Positions 16,888-25,874 are shown, counted from the stretch's first letter. The stretch is 40,101 nt of DNA from Methylocystis sp. (GCA_022843405.1 JALHNQ010000030.1:1-40101); one strand, 5' to 3'. The notes: generated from the sequence alone by a model not told the origin. Numbers and translations: made by a program.

Positions 16888-19095
16888 TTAAAAAGCGCCG
16901 CGCAAACGCAGGGCGAAGACATTAATCGGTCCGCGCGCGATGTTATGCGCCGGATTGACGAGGAGTTGATAGTCGAGGGTCGCGTCGATGTTCTTGCCGA
17001 AGCCGATTTTGTAATAGGCTTCCATATTCTTTTCGCCTCCGTAGGAAAGCGCCCCGTCGCCGATATAGACGCTCTTTCCACCCAGTCCGAAATAACGCAC
17101 GCGATCGCCATGCAGGCCGCCCAAGGCGCCGGCGAGGCCGATCTCGTCGTCGTCGCGTCCCCACAAAGTCCCGCCGGCGACGACGCCCATTGAGAGCTGC
17201 CGGTCGACGTCCGTATAGGCGACCGTTTCATAGCGGCCGTCGGCCATGCTGGCGCGTAAGAAGAAGCCCAGATGCGGCATGAGCTGCTGCTTGACGTTGA
17301 TCCCCCCGCCGGTCTTGACCGCACGCCCCCGAGCGGTGTCGACCTGAGGCGGAAAATCGTTGGCGAGATAGGCGTAACGGATGACATCGTCCATCTTGCT
17401 TATGTAACCATTATCGCCAAAGGCGAGGAATTTGATGGCGCCCGGCTGATTGAAGAGATCATAGCGCGCCTCAAGTTCGACGACGCCCATGAATTGTCGA
17501 AATATTTGGGGTTCGATTTCCATGCCGTTCGGGATCGTAGGGAGCTGAAACACGCCGCCGCGCACCGTCCACCAGTCCTGTTTCCACTCTGCGGCGAGCC
17601 CATATGTGTAGCCCCAGGCGTCGGCCGCATAGTCGAAGGCGCCCATCGTGTTGAACGCGAAATTGAGGAAGCCGGTCGTCGGATCATGCGCGTAGATATT
17701 GTCGTCGAAAACGTCGCCGACCGCGAATTTTCCAAGCGTGATGACGATGCGATCCTTGTCCACCTTGCCCGAAATCTGGTTTTGCGTCGATTCGAGCACT
17801 TCGCTGTGCGAACCTTCGTCCGGATCTCTTTCTTTTGGGCCGCCCGCGTTCAATCCGATGATCTGACGCAGAAAGTAGCGTTGGAAACGCATGTAGGGCG
17901 CGGTGCGTCCAACCTTTGCGACCGCGCTGTTCACATAGGCCGCGGCGCCCACAGAATTCGCCAAGCCGTAGCCCTGATCGATCTCCGGATTGAGATAGGC
18001 CTCGCCGCCCTCCCACAGGCGCAGTCCAAGGAAGAGATTGGACGTCGAGCCGACGTTCGCCTTGCCGCCGGACGGAAAGCTGTTGGGGCCGTCGTAGAGC
18101 GCGCGAAATCGCGGATAGGCTTGCCCAACGATAGTCGTCTGCGCATGGACGCTATATTGCTCCGGCGCGTCGCTGTTCCGCGCAACGCCGTTTGCATTTT
18201 GGCCGTTGCCGCCGTTGTGGCTGTGCTGCGGCTTACCGTATTCGATCGCGCCCGGAATTCGATTGTCTTCGCCGAAGTGATAATTCAGGCCGAACCGGAT
18301 AAGATGATTTTCGTTTCGGACGCGCGACACAAAGATATAATCCGCGCCATTGTCGAAGACCTGGGTATTGAGCGATTGGTTGAGAAACAAATATTCCGCG
18401 CGCGCCGACCAATTATCGGCGAAGGCGTATTCGAAGCCCGCGCCGATCGCATATTTCATCCGCGAGGATTGCGACCAGGGCGCGTCAAAAATCGCATCCG
18501 GTCCGCCGGCGCCGAGCGTCAAGGTCGCCGTGCCTCTCGCGCCGCCCGCGGCGACGCCGCCCGTCAAATAAACGAGCGAGCGGTCCCACGCATAGCCGAC
18601 GCGCCCACGGATGCTCGCGAAGAAATTGGCGCTCGAATTCGACATAAGCGTGAAGACCGGCGGCGGCGGATAGGCGGGCGACGCCAGATATGCGCCAGTC
18701 GGCCCGCGCCTGCCGTCGAGAAGGCTCAATTCGGTCTCTAAACCCCAAACCCAGGAGCCGCTCTGCCAATTAAATCCGGCCTGCGCGCCGACGGCGACGC
18801 CTGGACGCGTGACGCTCGGAGGATAGAGATCGAAGATCGACGAACCGAAGCCGCTCGTCGCCTGGAGCCGCTCGCCCGCATGGAGCGGAAAGCCGCCGCC
18901 CAGACTTGCGCCGATATACATGCCGCCCCAATTGAAGACCGGCGGCGGCGCATCCTCGCCACGCGCGGTCGAACCCAGCGCGCAGAAGGCGAAGCAAGCA
19001 AAGACGGCGTAACAAGCGCGCGCAAAGGCGATCGCCCGCGCCCGAGGGCGGGTAGCGACGCCGCTCGAATGCGGGCAGGATCGCGGCCTATGCAT
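16888..19095 (-). CDS. Outer-membrane protein: Omp31-like barrel joined to OprB-type porin
   Basis: The product has about 735 residues. After a signal peptide (long Arg-rich n-region, hydrophobic CYAVFACFAFCALGSTARG), residues about 55-265 read as an Omp25/Omp31-type eight-stranded barrel: NWGGMYIGASLGGGFP, VGAQAGFNWQSGSWVWGLE, RGRVGYAWDRSLVYLTGGVA, and the closing FGLNYHFGED. A short Asn/His/Gly linker follows. Residues about 300-735 then match carbohydrate-selective OprB porins (YSVHAQTTIVGQAYPRFRA, YLNPEIDQGYGLANSVGAAAYVNS, KIGFGKNIDATLDYQLLVNPAHN), ending in Phe as barrels do. I see no frameshift or stop between them. ATG 19095 is preferred over the far TTG 19137. It probably takes up a sugar or another small solute. 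Confidence 0.85.
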   Translation of the reverse strand: MHRPRSCPHSSGVATRPRARAIAFARACYAVFACFAFCALGSTARGEDAPPPVFNWGGMYIGASLGGGFPLHAGERLQATSGFGSSIFDLYPPSVTRPGVAVGAQAGFNWQSGSWVWGLETELSLLDGRRGPTGAYLASPAYPPPPVFTLMSNSSANFFASIRGRVGYAWDRSLVYLTGGVAAGGARGTATLTLGAGGPDAIFDAPWSQSSRMKYAIGAGFEYAFADNWSARAEYLFLNQSLNTQVFDNGADYIFVSRVRNENHLIRFGLNYHFGEDNRIPGAIEYGKPQHSHNGGNGQNANGVARNSDAPEQYSVHAQTTIVGQAYPRFRALYDGPNSFPSGGKANVGSTSNLFLGLRLWEGGEAYLNPEIDQGYGLANSVGAAAYVNSAVAKVGRTAPYMRFQRYFLRQIIGLNAGGPKERDPDEGSHSEVLESTQNQISGKVDKDRIVITLGKFAVGDVFDDNIYAHDPTTGFLNFAFNTMGAFDYAADAWGYTYGLAAEWKQDWWTVRGGVFQLPTIPNGMEIEPQIFRQFMGVVELEARYDLFNQPGAIKFLAFGDNGYISKMDDVIRYAYLANDFPPQVDTARGRAVKTGGGINVKQQLMPHLGFFLRASMADGRYETVAYTDVDRQLSMGVVAGGTLWGRDDDEIGLAGALGGLHGDRVRYFGLGGKSVYIGDGALSYGGEKNMEAYYKIGFGKNIDATLDYQLLVNPAHNIARGPINVFALRLRGAF

Positions 19096-19312
19096 GCGCC
19101 TTCTCAAAACCTTGCCGGCGGCGTTTCCGTTGGACAAGCGACGAAGCCGCGCCAGAACACGTCCTGCGTCGGGCGCGAATCATCGCTGGGCAATAGTAAA
19201 ACTCTGTGACGGATTTTCGCAGCGCAGCTGGCGCAGTCCTTGCTTCAAACTGCAAAAAAGGCCGGCAGCCGAGGAAAATGCGGGATGCCGCCGCCGAAAG
19301 GGAGTTCTTACG

Positions 19313-20773
19313 ATGGACTCACGCCTAACGCAGTTCGACGAACTGGCAGGAGCGGACGGCTGCACCCGCGCCCCTTATCGGAAGCTTTCGCAGTGGCTGG
19401 CCGCAACGCCGCCCGAACTCCTGGCGTCTCGACGCGAGCAGGCGGAGCTTTTGTTTCGGCGCATCGGCATCACTTTCGCGGTCTATGGCGCACAGGAGGC
19501 CACGGAACGACTCATTCCCTTTGACATTTTGCCGAGGATCCTCTCCCGCGGCGAATGGACGACGCTCGAAAAGGGCTTGATCCAGCGCGTCGCGGCGCTC
19601 AACGCCTTCCTGGCCGATATTTACAGCGCGGGCGACATCCTGAAGGCCGGAATCGTTCCAGCGGATCTCGTCTACCGCAACCCCGCCTACTGCCCGGATA
19701 TGGCGGGCAGACGCGTGCCCTACGACATTTTCGTCCATATCGCCGGCGTCGACATTGTGCGCACCGACGATCAGGGCTTCTTCGTTCTCGAGGACAATGC
19801 CCGGACGCCTTCGGGCGTCTCGTACATGCTCGAGAATCGCGAAGTCATGATGCGGCTTTTCCCCGAGCTTTTTGCGCTGCATCGGGTCGCGCCGATCGAA
19901 AACTATCCCGATGAGCTGCTCGCGACCTTGCGCTCGGTCGCGCCGCCCCGCGCCAACGGCGATCCGACGATCGTCCTGATGACGCCCGGCCAGTATAATT
20001 CGGCCTTCTACGAACATTCGTTTCTCGCCGACAAGCTCGGCGTCGAGCTTGTCGAGGGACGCGATCTCTTCGTTCGCGACGATGTCGTCTTTATGCGCAC
20101 GACCGAAGGTCCGCGCCGCGTCGATGTCATCTATCGGCGCATCGACGACGATTTCCTCGATCCGCTGTGCTTCCGACCGGATTCGGCGCTGGGCGTCGCG
20201 GGCCTGATGGGCGCCTATCATGCAGGCAATGTGACGCTCGCGAATGCAGTCGGCGCCGGCGCCGCCGACGACAAGGCGATGTATACCTACATGCCTGAGA
20301 TCATTCGGTTTTACCTTGGAGAAGCGCCTCTCCTGCAAAATGTGCCGACCTTTCGCTGCCGCGAAGCGGACGCGCTCGCTTACGTGCTCGATCGCCTCGA
20401 CGAGCTTGTGGTCAAGGAAGTGAACGGCTCGGGCGGCTATGGCATGCTCGTCGGTCCGCATGCGACCCGGGCGCAGATCGAGGAATTTCGCGCCAAGCTT
20501 AAGGCGCAACCGCAAAATTTCATCGCTCAGCCGACATTGGCGCTCTCGACATGTCCCATCGCTTTGGCGAGCGGCGTGGCGCCTCGCCACGTCGATCTGC
20601 GGCCGTTCGTCCTTCAGGGCGCAAACGGCGCGCGGGTCGTGCCTGGCGGTCTGACCCGGGTCGCGATGACCGAGAAATCGTTGGTGGTGAATTCCAGCCA
20701 GGGCGGCGGCACCAAGGACACTTGGGTGATCGACGACGCCTGGGTCGACGAGGAGGCGGCAGGCCAAGCGTGA
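19313..20773 (+). CDS. Circularly permuted ATP-grasp protein
   Basis: A 486-residue protein of the CP_ATPgrasp type 2 / DUF404-DUF407 group (COG2308), predicted to form amide bonds between a carboxylate and an amine. Recognisable parts are YRNPAYCPDM, IFVHIAGVDIVRTDDQGFFVLEDNARTPSGVSYMLENR and, in the C-terminal half, the nucleotide-binding segment VVKEVNGSGGYGMLVGP and HVDLRPFVLQG. AAAGGGAG precedes ATG 19313. It is the first gene of a three-gene cluster with an alpha-E protein and a transglutaminase-like protein, an arrangement known across proteobacteria and proposed to make or modify a peptide of unknown structure. It is divergent from the double-barrel porin, with 217 bases between starts. 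Confidence 0.9.
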   Translation: MDSRLTQFDELAGADGCTRAPYRKLSQWLAATPPELLASRREQAELLFRRIGITFAVYGAQEATERLIPFDILPRILSRGEWTTLEKGLIQRVAALNAFLADIYSAGDILKAGIVPADLVYRNPAYCPDMAGRRVPYDIFVHIAGVDIVRTDDQGFFVLEDNARTPSGVSYMLENREVMMRLFPELFALHRVAPIENYPDELLATLRSVAPPRANGDPTIVLMTPGQYNSAFYEHSFLADKLGVELVEGRDLFVRDDVVFMRTTEGPRRVDVIYRRIDDDFLDPLCFRPDSALGVAGLMGAYHAGNVTLANAVGAGAADDKAMYTYMPEIIRFYLGEAPLLQNVPTFRCREADALAYVLDRLDELVVKEVNGSGGYGMLVGPHATRAQIEEFRAKLKAQPQNFIAQPTLALSTCPIALASGVAPRHVDLRPFVLQGANGARVVPGGLTRVAMTEKSLVVNSSQGGGTKDTWVIDDAWVDEEAAGQA

Positions 20774-20841
20774 TAGAACGCTCGCAATGCTTCGCAATGA
20801 ATGCAGATGATCGCCGAAGCGAATCGTAACCGGACGAGCTG

Positions 20842-21789
20842 ATGCTGTCACGCACCGCCGACAATCTCTATTGGCTTGCCCGCTACATGGAGCGCGCCGA
20901 TTTTTTGGCGCGCGCCATTCAGGCGTCGCGCCGCCTCGCCGCGCTGCCAAAGGCCTATGGCGGCGACGAAACCGAGTGGGAAAGCGTCTTGCTGTCCTCG
21001 GGCGCGGCGCTGGCGTTTGAAAACTCCGGACGTCCGGTCGACGAAGGCAATGTCGTCGGCTTTCTCACTTTTGCGCCCGAGAATCCCGGATCGATCCGCA
21101 ATTGCCTCGAGCAGGCGCGCGCCAACGCCCGCGCCGTGCGCACGGCGCTGACCATCGAAATGTGGGAATCGATCAATGACGCCTATCTTGAAATGCGCGC
21201 GCTCGAATCGCGCGGCGGCGTTCCTTGCGCCCAGGAGCTTGCCCGCTTTCTCGAACTCATCAAGCAGACCTCGCTGACCTATGACGGCGGCGCCTATCGC
21301 ACGATGCTGCGCAATGACGCTTATTGGTTTTCGCGCGTCGGCCTGTTCATCGAGCGCGCCGACAACACGGCGCGTCTGCTTGACGTGAAATACCATGTGC
21401 TGCTGCCCGAAAAGGAGGTCGTCGGCGGATCGCTCGACTATTTCCAATGGTCGGCGATTCTGCGCGCCGTATCCGCGCATACCGCCTATCACTGGGTTTA
21501 TCGCACCAGCATGAAGCCCTGGCTCGTCGCCGATCTCCTGATCCTGCGGCCGGAAATGCCGCGCTCGCTGATTTCCTGCTATGAGTCGATCGTGCGCAAT
21601 CTCGACAATCTTGCGCGCGCGCACGGGCGCCAGGGCGCATCGCAGCGCCACGCCCGTGGCGTCTATGGCCGGCTCGAGAAACTCACCATGGAGAGCGTTT
21701 TCCAGGGCGGGCTGCATGAATTCGTGCAGTCCTTCATCGCCGAGAACAATCGGCTGGGCGCGCTGATTTCCGAGCAGTACCTCTTTTGA
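20842..21789 (+). CDS. Alpha-E domain protein (DUF403)
   Basis: An all-helical protein of 315 residues, COG2307. It opens with the family signature MLSRTADNLYWLARYMERADFLAR and has FLTFAPENPGSIRNCLEQARANARAVR and YWFSRVGLFIERADNTARLLDVKYHVLLP. It always keeps company with the ATP-grasp protein, which lies 68 bases upstream, and may be fused to it in other genomes. The reaction is unknown; the paired Asn-x-x-Arg and Glu-Arg-Ala-Asp motifs look like an active or binding site. Confidence 0.9.
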   Translation: MLSRTADNLYWLARYMERADFLARAIQASRRLAALPKAYGGDETEWESVLLSSGAALAFENSGRPVDEGNVVGFLTFAPENPGSIRNCLEQARANARAVRTALTIEMWESINDAYLEMRALESRGGVPCAQELARFLELIKQTSLTYDGGAYRTMLRNDAYWFSRVGLFIERADNTARLLDVKYHVLLPEKEVVGGSLDYFQWSAILRAVSAHTAYHWVYRTSMKPWLVADLLILRPEMPRSLISCYESIVRNLDNLARAHGRQGASQRHARGVYGRLEKLTMESVFQGGLHEFVQSFIAENNRLGALISEQYLF

Positions 21790-21799
21790 GCGATATCTG

Positions 21800-22636
21800 A
21801 TGCGCATTCGCATACGCCACGAAACCACCTATCGCTATGCGGAGGCGCCGCGCATGGCGGTGCAGCACCTGCGCCTGACGCCGCGCAACCACGACGGGCA
21901 GCATGTCGTCGGCTGGCGCATCGACGTCGATCGCGATTGCCGACTGGTTCAGTCGGAAGACGCCTTCGGCAATACGCTACACCGCTTCTCGGTGGATGGG
22001 CCGATCGAGTCGATCTCGACGGTGGTCGAGGGGGAGGTCACGACCTTCGACATGGCCGGAGTCGTGTCGGGCGCGGTCGAGCGCTTTCCGCCGATCCTTT
22101 ACATGCGCGAGACGCCGCTGACGGCGCCGAACGCGGCGATCAGCGCTTTTGCGCGCGAGGCCACGTCAAAGGAAAGCGGCGCGCTCGCCAAGCTGCATAC
22201 GCTGCTTGGCGCGCTCCATGAATCTTTGACGTTCGACGCCGACGTCACGCATGCGACGACGACCGCGGCGGAATGTTTCGAGCATCGACAGGGCGTCTGT
22301 CAGGACTTCGCGCATCTCTTCATCGCCAGCGCGCGCGAGATCGGCGCGCCGGCGCGCTATGTCAGCGGCTATTTCCTGCGCAGTGACGCCGAGGATCAGG
22401 TCGCCGGCCATGCGTGGGCCGAGGCCTATGTCGAGGACCTCGGCTGGGTCGGATTCGATCCGACGCATGGCGTTTCGCCGCACGAGAATCATGTGCGCGT
22501 GGCGGTGGCGCTCGACTATCTCGGCGCCGCGCCGATCCGCGGCGCGCAGTCCGGCGGCGCGGGCGAAACCATGGACGTCAAGATTTGCGTCGCGCAGGCG
22601 CCCGTCTTCAGCCAGTCCCAATCGCAGTCGCAGTAG
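21800..22636 (+). CDS. Transglutaminase-like cysteine protease family protein
   Basis: A 278-residue protein with an N-terminal transglutaminase-associated domain (MRIRIRHETTYRYAEAPRMA, LRLTPR) and a transglutaminase/protease core. The catalytic triad is C167 (RQGVCQDFAH), H204 (GHAWAEAYV) and D220 (WVGFDPTHG). It lies ten bases after the alpha-E gene and completes the operon. It has no signal peptide, so it should act in the cytoplasm, probably cutting or joining the peptide product of the ATP-grasp partner. The C-terminus ends in a Gln/Ser-rich tail (SQSQSQSQ). The Anbu proteasome-like peptidase gene found with this trio in some genomes is missing here. Confidence 0.9.
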   Translation: MRIRIRHETTYRYAEAPRMAVQHLRLTPRNHDGQHVVGWRIDVDRDCRLVQSEDAFGNTLHRFSVDGPIESISTVVEGEVTTFDMAGVVSGAVERFPPILYMRETPLTAPNAAISAFAREATSKESGALAKLHTLLGALHESLTFDADVTHATTTAAECFEHRQGVCQDFAHLFIASAREIGAPARYVSGYFLRSDAEDQVAGHAWAEAYVEDLGWVGFDPTHGVSPHENHVRVAVALDYLGAAPIRGAQSGGAGETMDVKICVAQAPVFSQSQSQSQ

Positions 22637-22640
22637 CGCC

Positions 22641-23045
22641 ACTCAGCGGGAAGACGGCTGCGCCGCGCGTCGCGCTTTCGCGCGCCTCGCCGGCGTTTCG
22701 CGAATGTTCGCGCGGGCCGGCCGCGTCGCGTGACGCGAAGCGCACGCCAAACTCATCATATTGGAAATCGCTTGCGCCGCTTTGGCGCAGCGCGACGACG
22801 ACGCGCGGCCAGACGCCTTTCCTCTCCCAGCGATGATAGCGGGTGTAGGCCGTGTACCATTTGCCGAACCGCGGCGGCAGATTGCGCCAGCCCGAGCCAG
22901 TGCGAAGAATCCAGAACACTGCTTCGAGAAAAAGCCGATTGTCGCGCCCGCTGCAGCCGGGATCGCCGGCTTTTCCGGGAAGGACAGGGGCCACGGCCCG
23001 CCAAAGTTCGTCGGAAAGATAATTGTCGACCAATCGATCCTCCGC
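22641..23045 (-). mobile_element. IS5-family transposase remnant (N-terminal part only)
   Basis: On the minus strand, from TTG 23033, the frame reads LSDELWRAVAPVLPGKAGDPG, NRLFLEAVFWILRTGSGWRNLPPRFGKW and YTRYHRWERKGVWPRVVVAL: the helical N-terminal domain of IS5/IS427-group transposases. A perfect GGAGG stands before the TTG. After about 85 residues the homology fails (from QSGASDFQYDEF on) and the DDE catalytic part is absent, so it is a decayed fragment. The frame stays open into the end of the transglutaminase gene, which lies on the other strand. No clear terminal inverted repeats were found. The AT-rich stretch 23110-23150 upstream could hold its promoter. Confidence 0.78.
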
Positions 23046-23284
23046 CGCGATGCGACGTCGCGCCGTTCGGACGACCCGGAGGTGAGGGGCCGCCAGCAAC
23101 TGAACGAGGCATAACTCTACCTTAAGTTGTATATAACTGCAATACAACCTGATCGTTCGAAGCGTCGACTCCGGCCTGCAGAGGCGCATCGTTTTAGGGC
23201 CGCGCGCTTGCGGCTTGCGCGCCCCTGTGGCACACAGTCGCCGAACGCGCCGACGCGGTTTTTTGGGGTTTCGGGCGATCAAGC

Positions 23285-23359
<75 letters not shown>

Positions 23360-23653
23360 GCTCCCGCCTTAAGAAGCGCCCGCCAACGAGACAGGGGCCT
23401 GCCTGGCTTCTGCTCGTCGGCCTTTGTCGCTCGCAGAGCAAAAGGTCGCCTCCGTCACTGTCGAGGCGCGCGGCGATCGCCGGATGGCCCGCGGCCGCGC
23501 TTCGCGCAATGACGAGTTGAACGTCCCCGATCCTATTAAGACACAATTTCCCGATCATGCGCGCGGGTTTGGACACATATGGTCGAATTCTCGCGACGAT
23601 GGGTCGCTGTGGCTCGGCGGCGCCAGCCGCGCTATGAAGGAATTGAGTCGGCG
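23360..23653. other. Intergenic, nothing recognised
   Basis: Between tRNA-Thr and a dispersed repeat. Short open frames exist on both strands but run across the tRNA or lack ribosome-binding sites and any family resemblance. I see no gene here. Confidence 0.6.
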
Positions 23654-23740
23654 TTAGAGCGCGTAAAGCGCGCTCTAAGTTTTGGAATCGATCACGTCGG
23701 CTGCCTTTGGGCGTACCCGTCCAAATGCAGGGTGATCTGA
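23654..23740. repeat. Dispersed repeat, family B copy 2
   Basis: Shares ordered blocks with 15847-15966: TAGAGCGCG, GCGCGCTCTA, GGAATCGATCA, TTTGGGCG...CCAAATGCAG and GTGATCT. It is shorter because the GAAAAA...TTTTTC part is missing. AGAGCGCG/CGCGCTCT forms a hairpin at its left end. Confidence 0.75.
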
Positions 23741-23764
23741 CGCCGCGCGCATCGGGAGGCGGGG

Positions 23765-24193
23765 ATGTATAAGAAAATTCTGGTGGCGGTGGATATCAGC
23801 GAGGCCGACGTGACGCAGCCTGCCCTTGAGGCGGCGGTGGCGCTCGCAAAAGTCGAGCCGGACGCGCAGCTTCGGCTCATCAATGTCCAGCCGCTCGTTC
23901 CGGTGGCCTTCATCGACTATATCCCGCCGAATTTCGACGAGGAAATGCGCGAGGCGACCGAAAAGGACTTGGCGGTCCTGCGCGGCAAAATCGCCTATCC
24001 GGCGGAGCGCGTATCCTCCATCGTGCGCTTTGGCGCGGTGTATCCTGAAGTGCTCGCCGAATCCGAGGAGTGGGGCGCGGACCTTATCGTGGTCGGTTCG
24101 CATCGTCCGACGATGGCGACCTATCTGTTGGGCTCCAACGCCAAGACGATCGTGCGCCACGCCAAATGTTCGGTGCTTGTGGTGCGCCAATAA
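23765..24193 (+). CDS. Universal stress protein (UspA family)
   Basis: A cytoplasmic 142-residue protein with a single Usp domain. It starts MYKKILVAVDISE with the conserved Asp of the nucleotide site and ends with the ATP-binding motif GSHRPTMATYLLGSNAKTIV (G-2X-G-9X-G-S-type, slightly altered) followed by CSVLVVRQ. It is probably an ATP-binding signalling or survival protein; the exact role is not readable. GGGAGGCGGGG lies upstream of ATG 23765. A small cytochrome c gene follows 40 bases later on the same strand and may be co-transcribed. Confidence 0.93.
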   Translation: MYKKILVAVDISEADVTQPALEAAVALAKVEPDAQLRLINVQPLVPVAFIDYIPPNFDEEMREATEKDLAVLRGKIAYPAERVSSIVRFGAVYPEVLAESEEWGADLIVVGSHRPTMATYLLGSNAKTIVRHAKCSVLVVRQ

Positions 24194-24233
24194 AGCGCGG
24201 CGACATGGGGTGCGGCAGGGGCTAGATTCGCTC

Positions 24234-24575
24234 ATGCTCCGATTCGCGCTTCTGGCGGCTGCGCCGTGCCTCCTTCTCGCCGCCGGCGTCGCCTCGGCGA
24301 AACCGACCGTCGATGCGCAATTGTCGAAGCGCGGGCGGGCGATCGCGCAGCAAAATTGCGGCCGCTGCCACGCGGTCGGCGCCAAGGGCGAGAGCGCCAA
24401 TCCCAAGTCGCCGCCGTTTCGGCTTCTCGCGCGCAAATATCCGCTGAGCAATCTCGAAGAGGCGCTCGCCGAGGGCATCGTCGTCGGCCATGAGGGGTTG
24501 GAGATGCCGCAATTCCGCCTGAACCCAGCGCAGATCGACGCGCTTCTCGCCTATCTCCGCTCCATCCAGAAGTAG
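24234..24575 (+). CDS. Small periplasmic c-type cytochrome
   Basis: The product has 113 residues, with a signal peptide (MLRFALLAAAPCLLLAAGVASA) and one haem site, CGRCH (residues 42-46). Met 91 in GLEMPQFRL is the probable sixth haem ligand, making it a class I cytochrome c. The C-terminal helix IDALLAYLRSIQK is typical. It would carry electrons in the periplasm; the partner oxidase or dehydrogenase is not in the neighbourhood. ATG 24234 gives a clean signal peptide; the longer open frame upstream overlaps the Usp gene and is not plausible. Confidence 0.9.
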   Translation: MLRFALLAAAPCLLLAAGVASAKPTVDAQLSKRGRAIAQQNCGRCHAVGAKGESANPKSPPFRLLARKYPLSNLEEALAEGIVVGHEGLEMPQFRLNPAQIDALLAYLRSIQK

Positions 24576-24788
24576 CGTTGCGGGCGGCGCCATTCGCCGG
24601 GCGTCCAAGCGAGATCGCGTCGGGCCGAAGGCGCGCGACTGGCGCGGAGCAGAATCGTCCCGCCGGCTTGGCGAATAGCGCAAGGGAGCTTTGGCGACAA
24701 AGTCATTTGCCTTCGGCGTCGCCATGCGCGACGTTTATGCGACCCCTTACGATATGCTTGGTCGCCGCACAAAGCTTGTAGGCAATCG

Positions 24789-25244
24789 ATGAAAGACCTG
24801 GACAGGAAGGAACACCCGGCGGTGCGTCGAATGCTGGATCTGATCGATCCGATCGGCTACCTGTTCACCGAGGTCTTTCACCTGCTCGGACTGTTCGCCA
24901 TTGGCGCCGCGACGGTCTGGGCGGCGACGAAGGCGTTTCTTGAAATGGCGACGAAGGGGCACGCGACGATCGAAGATCTGTTGCTGCTCTTCATCTATCT
25001 CGAAATCGGCTCGATGGTCGGCATCTATTTCCGCACCAACCACATGCCGGTGCGCTTTCTCCTCTATGTCGGCATCACCGCGCTCACCCGCCATATGATC
25101 GGCTATGTGCAGACGGAGTCGGTTCCCGACGTCGGCATATTGATCCTCGCCGGCGCGACGCTCGTTCTCGCGCTGGCCGTCCTGACGATCCGCTACGCCT
25201 CGGCGCGATTTCCCTCCAAAACGTCGGACGGAATGGACGGCTGA
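24789..25244 (+). CDS. PsiE-like membrane protein
   Basis: An inner-membrane protein of 151 residues with about four helices, resembling the phosphate-starvation-inducible PsiE family: FTEVFHLLGLFAIGAATVWAA, LLLLFIYLEIGSMVGIYFRTNHMPVRFLLYVGITALTRHMIG. The segment TNHMPVRFLLYVGITALTRH is the most conserved. Function of the family is unknown. The 213-base gap before it should hold its promoter, but I cannot point to a Pho box. Confidence 0.83.
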   Translation: MKDLDRKEHPAVRRMLDLIDPIGYLFTEVFHLLGLFAIGAATVWAATKAFLEMATKGHATIEDLLLLFIYLEIGSMVGIYFRTNHMPVRFLLYVGITALTRHMIGYVQTESVPDVGILILAGATLVLALAVLTIRYASARFPSKTSDGMDG

Positions 25245-25265
25245 GCGCGCGGGCGATCCTCCCCG

Positions 25266-25499
25266 TCAATTCTTGACCTTGGCGAGCGCGTCGCGGCAGT
25301 CCGGCGAGACTTCTTCCTTATGCGCCTGAAAACAGGCGAGGATGCGCCCGCCGCCCGGCATCACGCCGCTGCACAGCTTTGCATAGTCCGCCTTGCATTT
25401 TTCCTTCACCTCGTCGGGAATCTGGTTTCCGGGCAGGGCCAGCGCCGGCGCGGCGAAGGAGCAGAGGGCGATCAGAAGCAGGCTTAAGGAAAGGCGCAT
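25266..25499 (-). CDS. Small exported protein with Cys-rich repeat
   Basis: The product has 77 residues. A signal peptide (MRLSLSLLLIALCSFAAPALA) precedes one copy of the Cys-rich repeat seen in Golgi GLG1-type and many alphaproteobacterial proteins: CKADYAKLCSGVMPGGGRILACFQAHKEEVSPDCRDAL, with Cys spacing that would form two disulphides. Function unknown; periplasmic. AGGA precedes ATG 25499. It is convergent with the PsiE-like gene. Confidence 0.8.
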   Translation of the reverse strand: MRLSLSLLLIALCSFAAPALALPGNQIPDEVKEKCKADYAKLCSGVMPGGGRILACFQAHKEEVSPDCRDALAKVKN

Positions 25500-25620
25500 G
25501 TCGATTTCCTGGGTTGATCTGGGACGAGGGCGAGATGACGATTGTGACCCGGTCGGCGTGATCGAGGCAAGGGGCGGCGAGCGAGCAGCAGGGCTGGTTA
25601 ACAACGCGTCATCTCACCGC

Positions 25621-25756
25621 GTCATGGCCGCGCTTGTCGCGGCCATCCACGCGACGACATGATGCAAATGTGAGAACATGAGCCGAACACACCGTGTTCG
25701 CGCGATGCGTCTCGCGATGTCCGGGCGTGGATGCCCGGCACAAGGCCGGGCATGAC
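25621..25756. repeat. Dispersed palindromic repeat, family C
   Basis: A 136-bp element with 31-base imperfect inverted ends: GTCATGGCCGCGCTTGTCGC at 25621 onward and its mirror ending in GGCCGGGCATGAC at 25756. Each end also folds on itself (GGCCGCG/CGCGGCC, GCCCGG/CCGGGC). The pattern is that of the CGTCATGGCC...GGCCATCCACG repeats common in Hyphomicrobiales intergenic DNA. One copy is seen in this window. The remainder of the 25500-25874 gap holds only the mutase upstream region. Confidence 0.75.
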
Positions 25757-25844
25757 GGCTGAAAGTGAGCTGAACTTAACCCGAGTTCGAAGGGCTCATA
25801 CAGAAATTCTAGCGCAACTTTGCGCCCCTGCCGCCTCTAGTTTA

Positions 25845-25856
25845 TGACCATGGTCA
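25845..25856. promoter_or_regulatory. 12-bp perfect palindrome upstream of methylmalonyl-CoA mutase
   Basis: TGACCATGGTCA is a perfect palindrome 18 bases before the mutase ATG, between the likely promoter region and the ribosome-binding site AGAGGA. The position suits a repressor operator. It could also be chance; only one copy is present in the gap. Confidence 0.4.
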
Positions 25857-25874
25857 GTAACATTAGAGGAAAAA

